6,486 nt of DNA from Acidimicrobiales bacterium. Lineage in GTDB: Bacteria; Actinomycetota; Acidimicrobiia; Acidimicrobiales; UBA8190. Position numbers and translations under genes: made by a program. Within the stretch, counting starts at the first letter, position 1; every line of letters begins with the position of its first letter. Positions 6,298 to 6,486 of the stretch are shown piece after piece. The notes below the pieces were generated by a model. It saw nothing but the letters and a program-made list of their open reading frames with translations. It was not told the DNA's origin and did not search any database. The DNA is taken from contig JASHZK010000419.1 of NCBI GenBank assembly GCA_030042575.1, forward strand, positions 1-6,486, given 5' to 3'.

Positions 6298-6486
6298 ATG
6301 AGCCCGATCGGCAAGAGGGCGCCCGATCAGGAGGAGACCAACTCGGTCCGACGGCGCCCGTGGCGGATGATGATGGGCGAAGGCGACTTGGCCAACGGGT
6401 TCGAGTCGATCGACGTCGGCACGCCGGTCGTGGTGAGGACGCGATATCTCGGTTCCTGGGTGGCGGGCTTCGAAGTGGCCGGGTTG
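6298..6486 (+). CDS. Unrecognised protein, N-terminal 63 residues, runs off right edge
   Basis: An ATG at 6298 opens a frame with no stop before the window end. The first 23 residues are charged and Arg-rich (MSPIGKRAPDQEETNSVRRR then PWR). The following part, GFESIDVGTPVVVRTRYLGSWVAGFEVAG, has the alternating pattern of two or three beta strands in a small barrel-like domain. I vaguely associate 'GFEVA' after a WV-type strand with uncharacterised small actinobacterial proteins, but I assign no function. Support for coding is third-position GC in 27 of the first 30 codons after the ATG, dropping upstream. The start is uncertain: three consecutive ATGs at 6367-6375 are alternatives. The AGGAGGAG at 6329-6336 is too far from them (about 30 bases) to be their ribosome site and probably just encodes Gln-Glu-Glu. 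There is no good Shine-Dalgarno before 6298. Confidence 0.55.
   Translation, partial: MSPIGKRAPDQEETNSVRRRPWRMMMGEGDLANGFESIDVGTPVVVRTRYLGSWVAGFEVAGL

Noticed and set aside
6029..6301. Plus-strand open frame ending MCPPVPVP just before the right-edge gene
   Set aside because: Arg/Gly-rich low-complexity translation; its ATGA overlap with the ATG at 6298 looks coincidental.
1..6486. CRISPR array, tRNA/rRNA, insertion sequence, phage or defence system
   Set aside because: No spaced repeats, structured RNA signatures, transposase motifs or terminal inverted repeats were seen; the genes present are metabolic and signalling genes.

Overview
The window reads as chromosomal DNA of a high-GC actinobacterium. 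An Acidimicrobiia-type organism is my best guess, based on GC-rich third codon positions, GTG starts, tightly packed genes, and a two-hotdog MaoC protein fused by an ATGA overlap to a fatty-acyl-CoA ligase of the actinobacterial type. This is inference; no rRNA or other marker gene is present.

Layout: (1) 3-710, plus strand, is the C-terminal part of a MaoC-like acyl-CoA hydratase whose start lies left of the window. (2) 707-2344, plus strand, is a complete AMP-forming acyl-CoA synthetase. Its ATG overlaps the previous stop, so the two form an operon and probably work together in acyl-CoA metabolism (activation and enoyl-CoA hydration). (3) 2458-5103, minus strand and convergent with the operon, is a large membrane-bound c-di-GMP enzyme: about six membrane helices, two PAS domains, GGDEF and EAL. 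Both catalytic sites and the GGDEF inhibitory site look intact. (4) 5104-5513 is a 410-base GC-rich gap with short tandem repeats and recurrent palindromes. (5) 5514-5927, minus strand, is a small VOC (glyoxalase/bleomycin-resistance fold) protein. (6) 5928-6297 is a gap of about 370 bases between divergently oriented genes, with no convincing gene. (7) 6298 to the right edge, plus strand, is the start of an unrecognised protein that runs off the window.

The genes do not form one system. A lipid or acyl-CoA operon, a c-di-GMP signalling protein and a VOC protein are simply neighbours. I found no CRISPR array, tRNA, rRNA, transposase, phage gene or recognisable defence system. The points most worth a second look are the unnamed membrane sensor of the c-di-GMP protein, the repeat-bearing gap upstream of it, the incomplete metal site of the VOC protein, and the unassigned protein at the right edge.
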